Assembly: GCA_964475985.1 (NCBI GenBank)
Contig: CAYYYP010000017.1
Span: forward strand, 1-63,583
From: CAYYYP01 sp964475985
GTDB lineage: Bacteria > Bdellovibrionota > UBA1018 > CAYHWW01
Direction of reading: 5' to 3'
Length of the DNA stretch: 63,583 nt
How positions within the stretch are numbered: position 1 is the first letter of the stretch; each line of letters begins with the position of its first letter. Positions 18,999 to 27,997 of the stretch are shown here, in pieces. Made by a program: the position numbers and the translations under genes. The notes under the pieces are model-generated. The model worked only from the letters and a program-made list of their open reading frames with translations. It was not told where the DNA came from and ran no database searches.

Positions 18999-19385
18999 TT
19001 AAGCAGCCTTGCTGTCTTGGCGAAAAAGTTGTTTCGAACTTTTTTCAACGAACGGCTCACAGCGCCATCCGGGATGGGGCTTATCGCAATCACTGAAAAT
19101 CACTGTTTTGTCGCGACGGCCGAGTTCCTGATATTCCTTAAGGGCAAGGACCGCAGAGCCTCTTTCGTCAACTAATCGCACGAAATGTTCAATGGCTTCT
19201 CTCGTTACGTCACCACGAAGTTTGAAGGATTTCCCGGTACCGGTGTACTGAAAAATCACCACGACTTTCGGTGAGGCCTTAAGTTTCTTGGCGCCATCGA
19301 GTTGAGCGGCCTTGGTGTTTGTTTTCAAAAATTTCTGGAAATAAAGACAAAGGGCTTCTTCTGAATCGAGGTGAAGAGTTTTCAT
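18999..19385 (-). CDS. Small protein of unknown function
   Basis: The chosen ATG gives 128 residues. The frame is open 52 codons further upstream, but that extension runs into the long inverted repeat and looks non-coding (Pro/Arg-rich). No signal peptide or membrane helix is present. The protein is basic, with a possible beta-strand core (KVVVIFQYTGTGKSF, KTVIFSDCD). GTGKSF resembles a loop but is not a full Walker A. No Shine-Dalgarno is clear. It converges with sdhB. I do not recognise the family. Confidence 0.5.
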   Translation of the reverse strand: MKTLHLDSEEALCLYFQKFLKTNTKAAQLDGAKKLKASPKVVVIFQYTGTGKSFKLRGDVTREAIEHFVRLVDERGSAVLALKEYQELGRRDKTVIFSDCDKPHPGWRCEPFVEKSSKQLFRQDSKAA

Positions 19386-19724
19386 ATTTATATTTTCGAC
19401 GAGAAAAGCGATTCTGTTTATAGGAAAATTATGCCCTGCGGAAATTACCGGAAATCGGGGGTGCCTTGGACGTCCTGGAACAGAGACGCACTGACACAAT
19501 AAAAACCTCCCCCAAGGGGACGCGCGTCGTGCGCTACACACGCATGGGATCCGTCATCCTGACGCGTGAGTCCCCTTGGGGGAGGTTTTTATTGTGTCAG
19601 TACTTCACGCTAAGCCGGGAAAAAGGCACCACTAAATAGTGGCAATCCTACGGCGCAATCTTCCAGCGGTGCAGGATTGTTACTTAATCAGGGTCTCTTT
19701 GAGTTTATTGTAAAAACCGAAGGC
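19386..19724. other. Non-coding 339 bp rich in inverted repeats
   Basis: This spacer between two leftward genes holds no convincing gene. It contains the 32-bp perfect inverted repeat at 19490-19601. It also has a perfect CCACTA-AA-TAGTGG palindrome at 19629-19642 and a 7-bp CAATCCT/AGGATTG pair just after it. The structures suggest transcription termination or a mobile miniature element. Confidence 0.6.
19490..19601. repeat. 32-bp perfect inverted repeat, 48-bp centre
   Basis: The left arm (19490-19521) begins ACTGACACAATAAAAACC and ends CCCCCAAGGGGAC. The right arm (19570-19601) is its exact reverse complement. Just inside, GCGCGTC and GACGCGT continue the pairing after a 2-nt bulge. Each strand ends in TCCCC-TTG-GGGGA-GG-TTTTT, so both orientations carry a short intrinsic-terminator-like hairpin. 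The element lies downstream of the gspC-gspD-membrane protein genes. No target-site duplication is visible (flanks GAGACGC and ACTTCAC). It may be a bidirectional terminator, a MITE-like element or an amplification chimera. Confidence 0.75.
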
Positions 19725-21137
19725 CTACCGCCGCAAAATTCCCATTTTAGGCAGTACCGCATCACTCAATGACTGCAAGAAGCTGCGTGGTTTTAAGGTC
19801 CCAGAGATCGAAGCCACCTCTGCATGAGGGCGCACGTTTGCGGCATCAAGCTGCGCTTTAATCGGAGTTCGCCGTTCACCGGGCGCGCCTTGGGCTTCCT
19901 TGGAATCCAGTTGAATATCGTGCATCAAAAATTGGGCGTCCATTTGTTTTAGAAGTTCCGTAACTTTGCCGGAAAAGTTTTTCACATAAAGGTCAAAGTG
20001 AAGAGACTCCACCAAAATATTATATGTTGATAGTAAGTTGTGCGGAGAAGTGTGTCGCATGGCCTCTTGGGCGAATTCCGGGAACATGAACTCATAGAGC
20101 TTCCAGGCGGCAAGGGTTCCGCTCATGCGGTCTTCGATGGCGGCCATTTGTTCTTCATGGACTTTCACCAACGCTTTTTCGGCGCTCGCTAATGCACGTC
20201 GACGACTTGCTTTTCGCAATTCTAAAAGCTCTCTTTTATGTACCCAGTATTGGGTGTCGAAAGTCGATAGATGCGACGCAAGTGTAATGGGCGTAATCAC
20301 CATCCAATCGCGATAAAAACTGCGGCCATCGCGCAAGTGAGAAGGCAGCGCCTGATTCAAACGTTGAAAAAGTTCAAAGTATGTTTTTTCAAAATGAGCC
20401 CATTGTTTTTTGGTCTCTTCGCGATCCAGTTCTGAAAATTTGATTTTCGAAAGATCTTGCGTCGTCGCATGTAAGTCAGCATTTACGGCCTGCAAAGCCT
20501 TTCGATTGCTTAACCACTCCTGAATGAAGGACGCCGCTTTGGCTAAATCCTTAGCGCCCGTTTGCGCAGCGGTTTGCGCCATCGGTGTAATCACCGGCTG
20601 ACTATAGGAATTGATCATCTGAACACCCGGGCCCAGGATCATAAGGCCCCAGGCAAAACCAATTGCCCGGTGCAGTAGAAATACCGCACTGATGCTGATG
20701 CCAAAAAGCAGGGGGTTTTGCATGGTACGATGAAAGAACTTTGAAATACTCGTCATTTGCTTTTGTCCATAATGTGCTTCCAAGAAAGCGAGCTGCAACT
20801 CATCGACGAAGTCGCCTACCGTTAGGTCTCTTTCTACGGCATTCTGTAATACCGGTAAGCTCAGATAGACATCCTGTTTATTTTTCCACCAGCCCATGAA
20901 GGTGTGAAAAGCCCGGAAACCTTGGAGACGCTTTTTTTCGAGGAAAAATTCTTTAAGCTCTTTAGAGATTTCTTTTTTCGCGGTCGAAGTTAAGACAATT
21001 TGATTTAAATAGTTTTCATTTTCATCAAGCTCGGGGAACTCTTGCAGCCAGGCTTTAATTTTTTTTGACCGGACCGTAACGTAAGCTTTTGAACAAATTC
21101 CCTTTTTCAACACCTTTGAAAACACGTTGTGAACCAC
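19725..21137 (-). CDS. Unknown membrane protein downstream of gspD
   Basis: A 470-residue protein starting at GTG, with AAGGGG 5 nt upstream. No signal peptide is seen. One or two hydrophobic helices lie near residues 147-178 (LLFGISISAVFLLHRAIGFAWGLMILGPG). The rest is mostly helical and charged, with a possible coiled coil around 290-350 (HKRELLELRKASRRRALASA). The C-terminal 60 residues are Pro/Ala-rich. It follows gspD by 111 bp on the same strand and might act with the secretion system, but that is adjacency only. I do not recognise the family. Confidence 0.55.
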   Translation of the reverse strand: MVHNVFSKVLKKGICSKAYVTVRSKKIKAWLQEFPELDENENYLNQIVLTSTAKKEISKELKEFFLEKKRLQGFRAFHTFMGWWKNKQDVYLSLPVLQNAVERDLTVGDFVDELQLAFLEAHYGQKQMTSISKFFHRTMQNPLLFGISISAVFLLHRAIGFAWGLMILGPGVQMINSYSQPVITPMAQTAAQTGAKDLAKAASFIQEWLSNRKALQAVNADLHATTQDLSKIKFSELDREETKKQWAHFEKTYFELFQRLNQALPSHLRDGRSFYRDWMVITPITLASHLSTFDTQYWVHKRELLELRKASRRRALASAEKALVKVHEEQMAAIEDRMSGTLAAWKLYEFMFPEFAQEAMRHTSPHNLLSTYNILVESLHFDLYVKNFSGKVTELLKQMDAQFLMHDIQLDSKEAQGAPGERRTPIKAQLDAANVRPHAEVASISGTLKPRSFLQSLSDAVLPKMGILRR

Positions 21138-21248
21138 GAAGCACCCCTTGAGAAGAGACTAGAATCTCTGAATCTCCGTCGGTTCAAAACGGGCAAAAAA
21201 TGATGGGGTAATTCTTGCCTAGGTCTGACGCAATTCCGCTAAAAGCCT

Positions 21249-24134
21249 TTAATTATCGGCAGATTTTGGGGCATCGGGGGTTGCGGTTCCGGGCGGTTGT
21301 GCTGCAGTCGCAGCTTCTGCGGGCGGAGCAATTGCATCTCCGGATGACGGCACAGCACTAGAGGCGTTGTCGGGCGTTGCACCCTCTTGCACGGTTATAG
21401 CGTCATAGGTTTTGGGCTGTGTGGCGGGGGCTTGTGCCGTTGCTGAATTGGTCGAAGGAGAAGGAGCAGCTTTGGGCGCGGTGAGCGTCTCGCCTGCTTT
21501 CTGCGCTTGATCAGGACTTAGGGCTGGCACTCTAACTACGACGGCCGCTTCTGAAGCATCTGCTGAAGGCTGCAAAGGTAATCTTTTTACAACTCCACCT
21601 TGCTGCTTGAGCTGCTGAGCATCCACTTCGGGTGTGTCGCTTTGCACGACCTGCACATTATCCTGCAACTTTGCCAAGGGAGGTAAATTGCGAATTATTT
21701 CCATTTTTTTATCCTTGAAGACATCTTCGCCGCCCATATTTTTTTCGATGAACTCATCACGCTCGCGAATTTTGCGATCAAGTACGGCTCTCTCTTGAGG
21801 GTAGTGCTTGATGACTGTGGGAGTGATGAAAACCAAAAGATTTTGTTTCACTACGTTTGACGACTTGGATCGAAAGAGCCAACCCAAGATGGGAATATCC
21901 CCTAAAATCGGAACTTTAGTAGTGGCATCGACGGACTTATCCCGAACCAAACCACCAATAACCACGGTATCGCCATCCTGGACCATAACCATGGTGTCAG
22001 AAGCTCGATTGGAAGTCGCAAACGCTAAGTCTTGGACTGCCTTTGGTGGTTGACGCTCGCTGATGTCTTCCATCTGTTGATGGATTTCTAGTTTTACAAA
22101 ATTAGAGCTTTTGTTGATCTGCGGTTTGATGCGCAAAATCAGGGACACGGACTCTTTAGAAACAGTAGTTTGCGTCAATAAGTTTGCATTTGTACTTTGG
22201 GTAGGGATTGGGATTTTTTCTGAAATCTCAATTTTTGCTTCCTGATTGTCCAGCGTTTGGATGGAAGGCGTCGCCAAAATATTGCTGTTGGTATTTCGCA
22301 GTAAAAGCTGAATAAGGCCCTGAATGCTGGAAATTTGCGTGGTAACGGTGCCACCGCTCGCCGACGGAATAGTTACGGTCGTAGGCGGCTTGCTGGTATC
22401 GGCAAAACCCAATACCGCGCCCGGGATAGAAAGGGGATTTACCAAAAACTTGGCCAGATTATCGTTTGACGTGAAACCAAATGGAACTTTTGGCAGGGCG
22501 AAATTGATTCCGGCGTCAAACTTCCGATCCATCATGGTTTCCATGATCACCGCTTCCACATAAACTTGGTCACGCGGCACATCAAGTTTTGCAATCACTT
22601 GGCTTACGGTTGCGAAATCAGCCGGCGTTCCCGTAACGACGATGGAGTTCGTAGGTTTATCGGCCGCAATTTTTACGCTACTCTCAAAGATTTGCCCACT
22701 TTGGGTAGGAACCTTTGCGCCGCCGATGCCCGGTGCGCCTTGGGTTCCCCCTCCGCCTGCACCGAGCAAACTAGATAGCGTTTTAGAAATTTCTTCGGCA
22801 TCCGCAAATTGCAGAAAAATTACGTGAAACCGGTTGCCGCCCAAATTTGGATTCACGCGGCTGTCTAGCTTTTTCACGATCTCCCTTACATCCTGCATTC
22901 CCTTTTCATTGGCTGAGACAATCAAAGAATTAGTGCGATCATCGGGAATCACGTTTGAAATAGCGCCACCTTCGCGGGACTTACGCACCCCTGAGAGCAT
23001 GCCGGGCATTTTGCCGCCACCGCTGGGAAACCCTCCGTTATATCCGCTGAAATTCGCGCCCGGCATTCCGGCACTTCCAGTGGGAAGGAGCTGGCCCATA
23101 AGGCGCGCGACTTCCGATGCTGATGCATAACTGAGTTGAATCAGTTCGATACGTTCATCTACGCGCTCCACATCGAGAATATTAATCATATCGACTAACT
23201 TACGGACGTTAGATCCGGTATCCGTGATGATAAGCGTATTGGAAGCTTCATGGGCCACAAGCCTGGCCGATGGAGGAATAAAATTTTTCAGCACTCGCTC
23301 CACTTCAAGTGAGTTTACGTACTTCAGCGGAATTAGCCGCGTAATGAGCAGATCGGTATCGGGACTATAGTTTCCCGTATAGGTTTTGACCTGTTTGTCC
23401 TTGGCGTCCCGTTGTTTTACGATACGCAAAAATTTTCCTGAAGGTACGATAGAAAATCCCTTGGCATCCAGCCCCGTGAGGAACGCTTTCCAAGCGTCGC
23501 CCGTCGTAATTTGGGCATGGCTTATGATGGAAATTTTCCCGGCAACGTCTTTATCAAAAATAAAATTTAAGCAGGTGAGGCGGCCCAAGGTTTCCGCGAT
23601 TTCAATAATTTCAGAATCAGGAAAACTAAAATTCGCAATGACATCTTTTCCTTGGCCGGTATATGGATCAAGTTTTAAGCACTGACGAGAACGATCTGTT
23701 GAACTCACCACCGCACTCTGCGCGTTGGATTGAATGCCCCGATTGGGTTTTGAAACTCCCGATAAAATTTGAAGCTGAGGTTTTACGGAAGAAGTCCTGG
23801 TTCGCGTAGGAGAAGCGGGCGCAGTGACATCGTTTGGATACGGAGGCGCACTTTCGTAGGGAGTCTGAGAAGGCTGAGGAACTTGGGCCGACAAAGGATA
23901 TGCCAGCGGAGGGACATCGTCGTCAAACTCATCATCTTCAATAACGTTCGTGTTCTTCTGGGCTTTTGCGGTTTTGGCGGCTGCGTCTTTTTCGTAATAG
24001 TTTTTTACATCAACCATGTAATCGTGATCCGCAGCCGTGGGAGGCGGATTAACGGCCGAATGAGCCAAGGTGAAAAAACCGCCAGCTCCGAAGCTCACCA
24101 AAAAAGTCATGACGGAAATTATGCTTTTTTTCAC
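21249..24134 (-). CDS. gspD: Type II secretion system secretin
   Basis: It forms the outer-membrane channel of the type II secretion system. It is 961 residues, longer than the usual 650-750, because of a Pro/Ser-rich insert after the signal peptide (about 40-150) and a Pro/Ala-rich C-terminal tail (about 830-961). An N0 domain (about 165-235) is followed by N1-N3 ring domains with Gly-rich inserts (about 360-380 and 460-480). The secretin domain begins near VYVEAVIMETMMDRKFDAG. Its core signature is DTVVIGGLVRDKS and VPILGDIPILGWLF. The start is GTG with GGGAGAA about 10 nt upstream. It follows gspC by 33 bp. A PilQ-type secretin is less likely given the GspC partner. Confidence 0.93.
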   Translation of the reverse strand: MKKSIISVMTFLVSFGAGGFFTLAHSAVNPPPTAADHDYMVDVKNYYEKDAAAKTAKAQKNTNVIEDDEFDDDVPPLAYPLSAQVPQPSQTPYESAPPYPNDVTAPASPTRTRTSSVKPQLQILSGVSKPNRGIQSNAQSAVVSSTDRSRQCLKLDPYTGQGKDVIANFSFPDSEIIEIAETLGRLTCLNFIFDKDVAGKISIISHAQITTGDAWKAFLTGLDAKGFSIVPSGKFLRIVKQRDAKDKQVKTYTGNYSPDTDLLITRLIPLKYVNSLEVERVLKNFIPPSARLVAHEASNTLIITDTGSNVRKLVDMINILDVERVDERIELIQLSYASASEVARLMGQLLPTGSAGMPGANFSGYNGGFPSGGGKMPGMLSGVRKSREGGAISNVIPDDRTNSLIVSANEKGMQDVREIVKKLDSRVNPNLGGNRFHVIFLQFADAEEISKTLSSLLGAGGGGTQGAPGIGGAKVPTQSGQIFESSVKIAADKPTNSIVVTGTPADFATVSQVIAKLDVPRDQVYVEAVIMETMMDRKFDAGINFALPKVPFGFTSNDNLAKFLVNPLSIPGAVLGFADTSKPPTTVTIPSASGGTVTTQISSIQGLIQLLLRNTNSNILATPSIQTLDNQEAKIEISEKIPIPTQSTNANLLTQTTVSKESVSLILRIKPQINKSSNFVKLEIHQQMEDISERQPPKAVQDLAFATSNRASDTMVMVQDGDTVVIGGLVRDKSVDATTKVPILGDIPILGWLFRSKSSNVVKQNLLVFITPTVIKHYPQERAVLDRKIRERDEFIEKNMGGEDVFKDKKMEIIRNLPPLAKLQDNVQVVQSDTPEVDAQQLKQQGGVVKRLPLQPSADASEAAVVVRVPALSPDQAQKAGETLTAPKAAPSPSTNSATAQAPATQPKTYDAITVQEGATPDNASSAVPSSGDAIAPPAEAATAAQPPGTATPDAPKSADN

Positions 24135-24167
24135 TTGAATACGATTCTCCCTGGTGCCCTTAATTCC

Positions 24168-25208
24168 TTAGCGCACGAAAAACTGTTGTTGAATCACCTG
24201 ACCTTGACGACGGATGGTTATGTTAGCCCGGTCCGCGCCCCGCAGGTCTTGGAAAAGCTGCGTGACTTTTCCTACAATATTACCGGACCCAGCCAAAGAC
24301 TCTCCGTTGAAACTCAGGATGATGTCGTCTCGCTTTAGTCCCATTTTGTCAAAGACGCCACCGGCTTGAACGTCGACTAAAATAAAGCCATTAGGCGCTC
24401 CATTCTCGTAGTACGGCACCGCCATGGCTTGCTTTAAAATGTTTGTGGGGTTGGACATGGCTTTCTCAAAAAATGCCCGATCAATCTCCACTTCGCCAGG
24501 CTGAACCTGCCTTACTTCTTGACCGCCTTTCTGAATGGCCGAAAGCTTTTGGCCATTCTGCGGAAGAATTTCAAGTTCGACGGCTAAGGCGTCTTCCTGC
24601 ATCTCCAAGTATTCCAAACTTTCCGAAACGAGGGATTGAAGAAATATTTTTCGGGGCTCAATTCGCACGACTCGGTGAGACCCGAGGACCGTGTCTCCCG
24701 TTTGCGCCGTAAATATTTCACGGCTGTGGCTATCTTCAAGGGTAGCGATGGAGTGATTTTCGTCCTCAAAAATCATACAACCAGAAAGTCGCAAGGGCAG
24801 ATTCGATTTGCGTGGAATCATGCTGGCCAAGTCCTCCGCGGGAATGATTCCCTGGGAGCTAAAGATATTCCTCCTTAAAATGGTCGCCTGATAATCAACG
24901 GCTTTCGGAGACTCAAACCTAGGCATGGAAGCAAGCATGGGTACCGCCGGCGGTTCCGGCAGAAAAAAATCAACCAAAAGGCTGGCCGTATCCGCCAGAA
25001 GGTAGGCAACGATTCCGACGGCTAAAAAGGTCAATGCACCATTTCGATTTAGACGACCCTGAAACTCATGATGAAGTTCCGTCCAATGAATATGCCTAAA
25101 TCGTTTTAGGGATTTTATGCGCTTAGAAAAAGACGCGCCAATGCCGATCACAAAGAGGCGACGAAGCTCGGCCCAGAACAAAGAAGCGTTAAATTTTAAC
25201 CAATTCAT
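24168..25208 (-). CDS. gspC: Type II secretion system inner-membrane protein, GspC-like
   Basis: GspC links the inner-membrane platform to the secretin and helps select substrates. The N-terminus is cytoplasmic and basic, with one transmembrane helix (about 55-75, ALTFLAVGIVAYLLADTASL). The periplasmic homology region (about 115-200) contains RRNIFSSQG, LPLRLSGCMI and GDTVLGSHRVVRIEP. A C-terminal PDZ domain (about 255-345) has FILVDVQAGGVFDKMGLKRDDII. The ATG start gives 346 residues; a TTG five codons upstream is also possible, and neither has a clear Shine-Dalgarno. It heads the gspC-gspD unit and diverges from a lipoprotein gene. Other gsp genes are not in the window. Confidence 0.88.
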   Translation of the reverse strand: MNWLKFNASLFWAELRRLFVIGIGASFSKRIKSLKRFRHIHWTELHHEFQGRLNRNGALTFLAVGIVAYLLADTASLLVDFFLPEPPAVPMLASMPRFESPKAVDYQATILRRNIFSSQGIIPAEDLASMIPRKSNLPLRLSGCMIFEDENHSIATLEDSHSREIFTAQTGDTVLGSHRVVRIEPRKIFLQSLVSESLEYLEMQEDALAVELEILPQNGQKLSAIQKGGQEVRQVQPGEVEIDRAFFEKAMSNPTNILKQAMAVPYYENGAPNGFILVDVQAGGVFDKMGLKRDDIILSFNGESLAGSGNIVGKVTQLFQDLRGADRANITIRRQGQVIQQQFFVR

Positions 25209-25321
25209 AGGTGTTTGGCGCAAGGATTTTTACTTACATCAGTTTAATCCATCAAACCACTCAAGAATCCGGAAGTTTATTCCGAGAGCGTTGTTGTCAG
25301 GTTTGTAGGAAGGGGCCTTCA

Positions 25322-25945
25322 ATGAAACCGAATTTATCCAGGACGCTTATTTTAGTCCTCCTTTTCAGCTTGCTTCTCTTAGCGTGTAAACATCCTAGTT
25401 TCGCAGGCTCTAAGGAATATGAGATTTTTGACGGTCGGGTTTATAACGGCAAATTTTACCCACGAGTAGATATCATTGAATGGAAAGAGGAAGACCATCC
25501 TAATCACATGGAGTTCCACCTTTATTATAAGGGGCGACCCCTGGAATTATCTTTTCAACTTGAAGAAACCACGGGCCGCAAGATCATGCTGGTAAATTAT
25601 TTTTTTCCCGACCGCCGAGAGCACCTCTGCCGTAGGGTGCCAGCACCCGCTGGTTTCCATGGGCAATTTTTTGTTTACCGAGACACGAGCGATAAAGATT
25701 TTGACAATATCATCTTGAGTACGGACGAACTACCTTCGGCCGATGACTCTTCCGGCAGAATTCCGGCGGCAATAAATGCGAAGCCTCCAACGCGCGTAAG
25801 GATTCTCAATCCTCCGCATTACACCGGTTGCGAAGAAGCTTCGGAATCTACACCCACGGGCAATCCAAGCGTGACTTCCCCTACGGCCTCCGGGTCGACC
25901 GGGATAAAAAGCAGCAAAGAAAAAATTCCGTTCGAAGACTGGTAA
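25322..25945 (+). CDS. Lipoprotein of unknown function
   Basis: A 207-residue lipoprotein precursor. The signal peptide has a basic n-region, a Leu-rich core and a lipobox LLAC with C22. The next residue is Lys, so it would not carry the Asp inner-membrane retention signal and may go to the outer membrane. The central part is beta-rich (EYEIFDGRVYNGKFYPRVDI). The last 60 residues are Ser/Pro/Thr-rich and probably disordered. AGGAAGG lies before the ATG; an upstream in-frame start would bury the signal peptide. It diverges from gspC across 113 bp. No family is recognised. Confidence 0.65.
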   Translation: MKPNLSRTLILVLLFSLLLLACKHPSFAGSKEYEIFDGRVYNGKFYPRVDIIEWKEEDHPNHMEFHLYYKGRPLELSFQLEETTGRKIMLVNYFFPDRREHLCRRVPAPAGFHGQFFVYRDTSDKDFDNIILSTDELPSADDSSGRIPAAINAKPPTRVRILNPPHYTGCEEASESTPTGNPSVTSPTASGSTGIKSSKEKIPFEDW

Positions 25946-26062
25946 ACATTTAACATTCACAGGCCCAGGAATTATTTACCCGCTGAATATTTTGCCGGGG
26001 GCTCGGCTGTCAAATTTTTAGCCGATCTCGAGATGTGAGCCCTGATCCGTAAAATAGTACGG

Positions 26063-27985
26063 ATGTGGCTCACCCATTTCTCTTTCAAAAATTTCGCAAA
26101 TTTGTTCTTTTTAGTTTTCGTTCTCGTTTCTAATGGCACTGTGTTTGGTCAAGGCCTTCCCGACTTTTCGAACATCCCGGTTTCCCAGACGGTCGAGGAT
26201 TCAGCAAACCGCTTTCCCTTGCGACGCCAAACCGTAATAGATTTTTTTGCCTTGCAAAGCGGAATGGTCGACTTCAAGCAGGATGGCGCCGAGTCCTTCT
26301 ACGGAATGGCCATCGCAAAACTCTGGATGGGCCGAGATGTCGCTTTGGTAAATCAGAAACTTTTAGCCTCCACTGCCCTGCCCTATGGCGAGGTGGGTAC
26401 AAACATTGATCTTGGTATTTGTAAACGCAAGGGTGACTACGATTTCATGATGATTGGCCTGGTTCATCTTTTAAGTCTGTTCCAAGATCGGCCAGATTTG
26501 CTTTGGCCCGAATCTAAACGAAAATTATTAAACACACTTATCCCCGTACGTGGAGCAAGCCATCACACGCAGTTTTCGTTAGGTCTTTGTGGAACTCACA
26601 ACGAATCCGAAAATCACGTATTGATGATTGAGATTTCCCGCTACCTCGTTAACCAAGTTTGGTTAAAGGAACTTACCAAAGCTGGCCGTTACCTCCCTCA
26701 ATTTGATAACGCAAAAAGCGGATTTGAAGAATGGATGTTGCTTCACTTGCAGGAATTTTTCCGAAAAAATTTCTCTGAATATAATTCCATTCCGTATCAA
26801 GTCTATACCATCGTCGCTTTGCAAATCCTCCATCGTAACGCCGAGGGTCCACGCGTAAAGCTAGCGGCGCAGATGTTACTGGAATTTCTTTCTATGCAGT
26901 ATTCCATTCAGAGCATGGACGCCAGGCGGTCGGTACCGTTTCGAAGGCTGCCCGAATATCGTGATCTAACGGACTTGCTGATTGGCGATGGATTAACGGC
27001 GGTCCATGCGCTTCTGGTGGGCAACTATAAATCCTATAGCTCGCTACCAAGGCCTTTTGTGGTTCCGCAAGGTTACACCAACATGTTAATCGCGGCGACG
27101 GACAACTACGAAGTGCCTGCCCTGATCAGCGATTACATGATGAGACGAGCTTCCCCATTTCCCGTGTACCAAAGGTTTCGTCACGAAGGAGTTGAGATTT
27201 ACTCTAAATCAGAAAATTTTACTCTGGCGGCGGGGGGAATATACGTAAATCACGGTGGCGATTTCGGCACGGACGCCAATGCCGGTTGGGCCGCCCCCAC
27301 GGTGGTATTGCCAAAGGGAGAAGCGGGTTCGAATCGAAATGATTTTTTTGGATTTTTGGGGCACACCACTCCACAGCTCCGCAACAATACTTGCGTGGGC
27401 AGAAATTTCGCCTGCGGCATGAATCCATATATTTCTGCAAAAATCCCGATCCATTGCCGTGAAGTACGCGGCCCGTGGACTTTCTTAAAACTTACCGCGA
27501 AAGAATGCTCAGAAAATTTCGATTATAAAATTTTTGGTGCCGTTTACGATGCTCCTTGCGACTCGCATATGTGCAGTTCTGATGGCAGAAAAAGATTTGG
27601 ATTACTAGAGGTAGCGGAAGCTAAAAATTTCGCGTCGTTTGCGGAATTTAGGGATGGGATTTTATCCCGTAATCCTCGATCGAATTATAGTCCGGCCTCC
27701 ATCAACACCTATGTGACCGCCATCGGCGATCGTATTGAGTTTACCCCGGTTCCCGATACCTGGAACTTCTGGCCAATTTCACGCGTTAACGGGCAGGTGC
27801 AAGACGTGACCTTTAGAACTTGGCGTTTGGCTCAGGGAAGTATCATGGATGCTCGCGGTGACGGGATGATTTTGTATCGCCATCCGGAAACGGGGGACCG
27901 GCTGACCTTGGATTTCCGTGACGCGCTCAATCCGCAAAGGAGACTTGAAGGAAATGGTGCTTTTGGAGTATCCAAAGCGCACTAA
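26063..27985 (+). CDS. Large secreted protein, possibly alpha/alpha-toroid, unknown function
   Basis: A 640-residue exported protein with a hydrophobic segment at about 11-29 and likely cleavage near VFGQG. The first 350 residues are mostly helical, with HHTQFSLGLCGTHNESENHVLMI (split at residues about 160-182). The SENHVLM pattern resembles the active-site helix of alginate/heparin lyase-type toroids. The second half is beta-rich, with paired cysteines (NTCVGRNFACGM, DAPCDSHMCSSD) that may form disulfides. A small ATCCGT/ACGGAT inverted repeat at 26045-26064 overlaps the start codon, and the Shine-Dalgarno is weak. It may be a polysaccharide lyase, but this is a shape resemblance, not a family match. 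Confidence 0.55.
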   Translation: MWLTHFSFKNFANLFFLVFVLVSNGTVFGQGLPDFSNIPVSQTVEDSANRFPLRRQTVIDFFALQSGMVDFKQDGAESFYGMAIAKLWMGRDVALVNQKLLASTALPYGEVGTNIDLGICKRKGDYDFMMIGLVHLLSLFQDRPDLLWPESKRKLLNTLIPVRGASHHTQFSLGLCGTHNESENHVLMIEISRYLVNQVWLKELTKAGRYLPQFDNAKSGFEEWMLLHLQEFFRKNFSEYNSIPYQVYTIVALQILHRNAEGPRVKLAAQMLLEFLSMQYSIQSMDARRSVPFRRLPEYRDLTDLLIGDGLTAVHALLVGNYKSYSSLPRPFVVPQGYTNMLIAATDNYEVPALISDYMMRRASPFPVYQRFRHEGVEIYSKSENFTLAAGGIYVNHGGDFGTDANAGWAAPTVVLPKGEAGSNRNDFFGFLGHTTPQLRNNTCVGRNFACGMNPYISAKIPIHCREVRGPWTFLKLTAKECSENFDYKIFGAVYDAPCDSHMCSSDGRKRFGLLEVAEAKNFASFAEFRDGILSRNPRSNYSPASINTYVTAIGDRIEFTPVPDTWNFWPISRVNGQVQDVTFRTWRLAQGSIMDARGDGMILYRHPETGDRLTLDFRDALNPQRRLEGNGAFGVSKAH

Positions 27986-27997
27986 TCACCTAACGTC

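Noticed and set aside
19386..19541. N-terminal extension of the small protein at 18999
   Set aside because: It reads through the inverted repeat and has unlikely composition; ATG 19385 is preferred.
23769..24338. 189-residue plus-strand frame over gspD/gspC
   Set aside because: Antisense to the Pro/Ser-rich GspD N-terminus; Arg/Gly-rich composition typical of a shadow frame.
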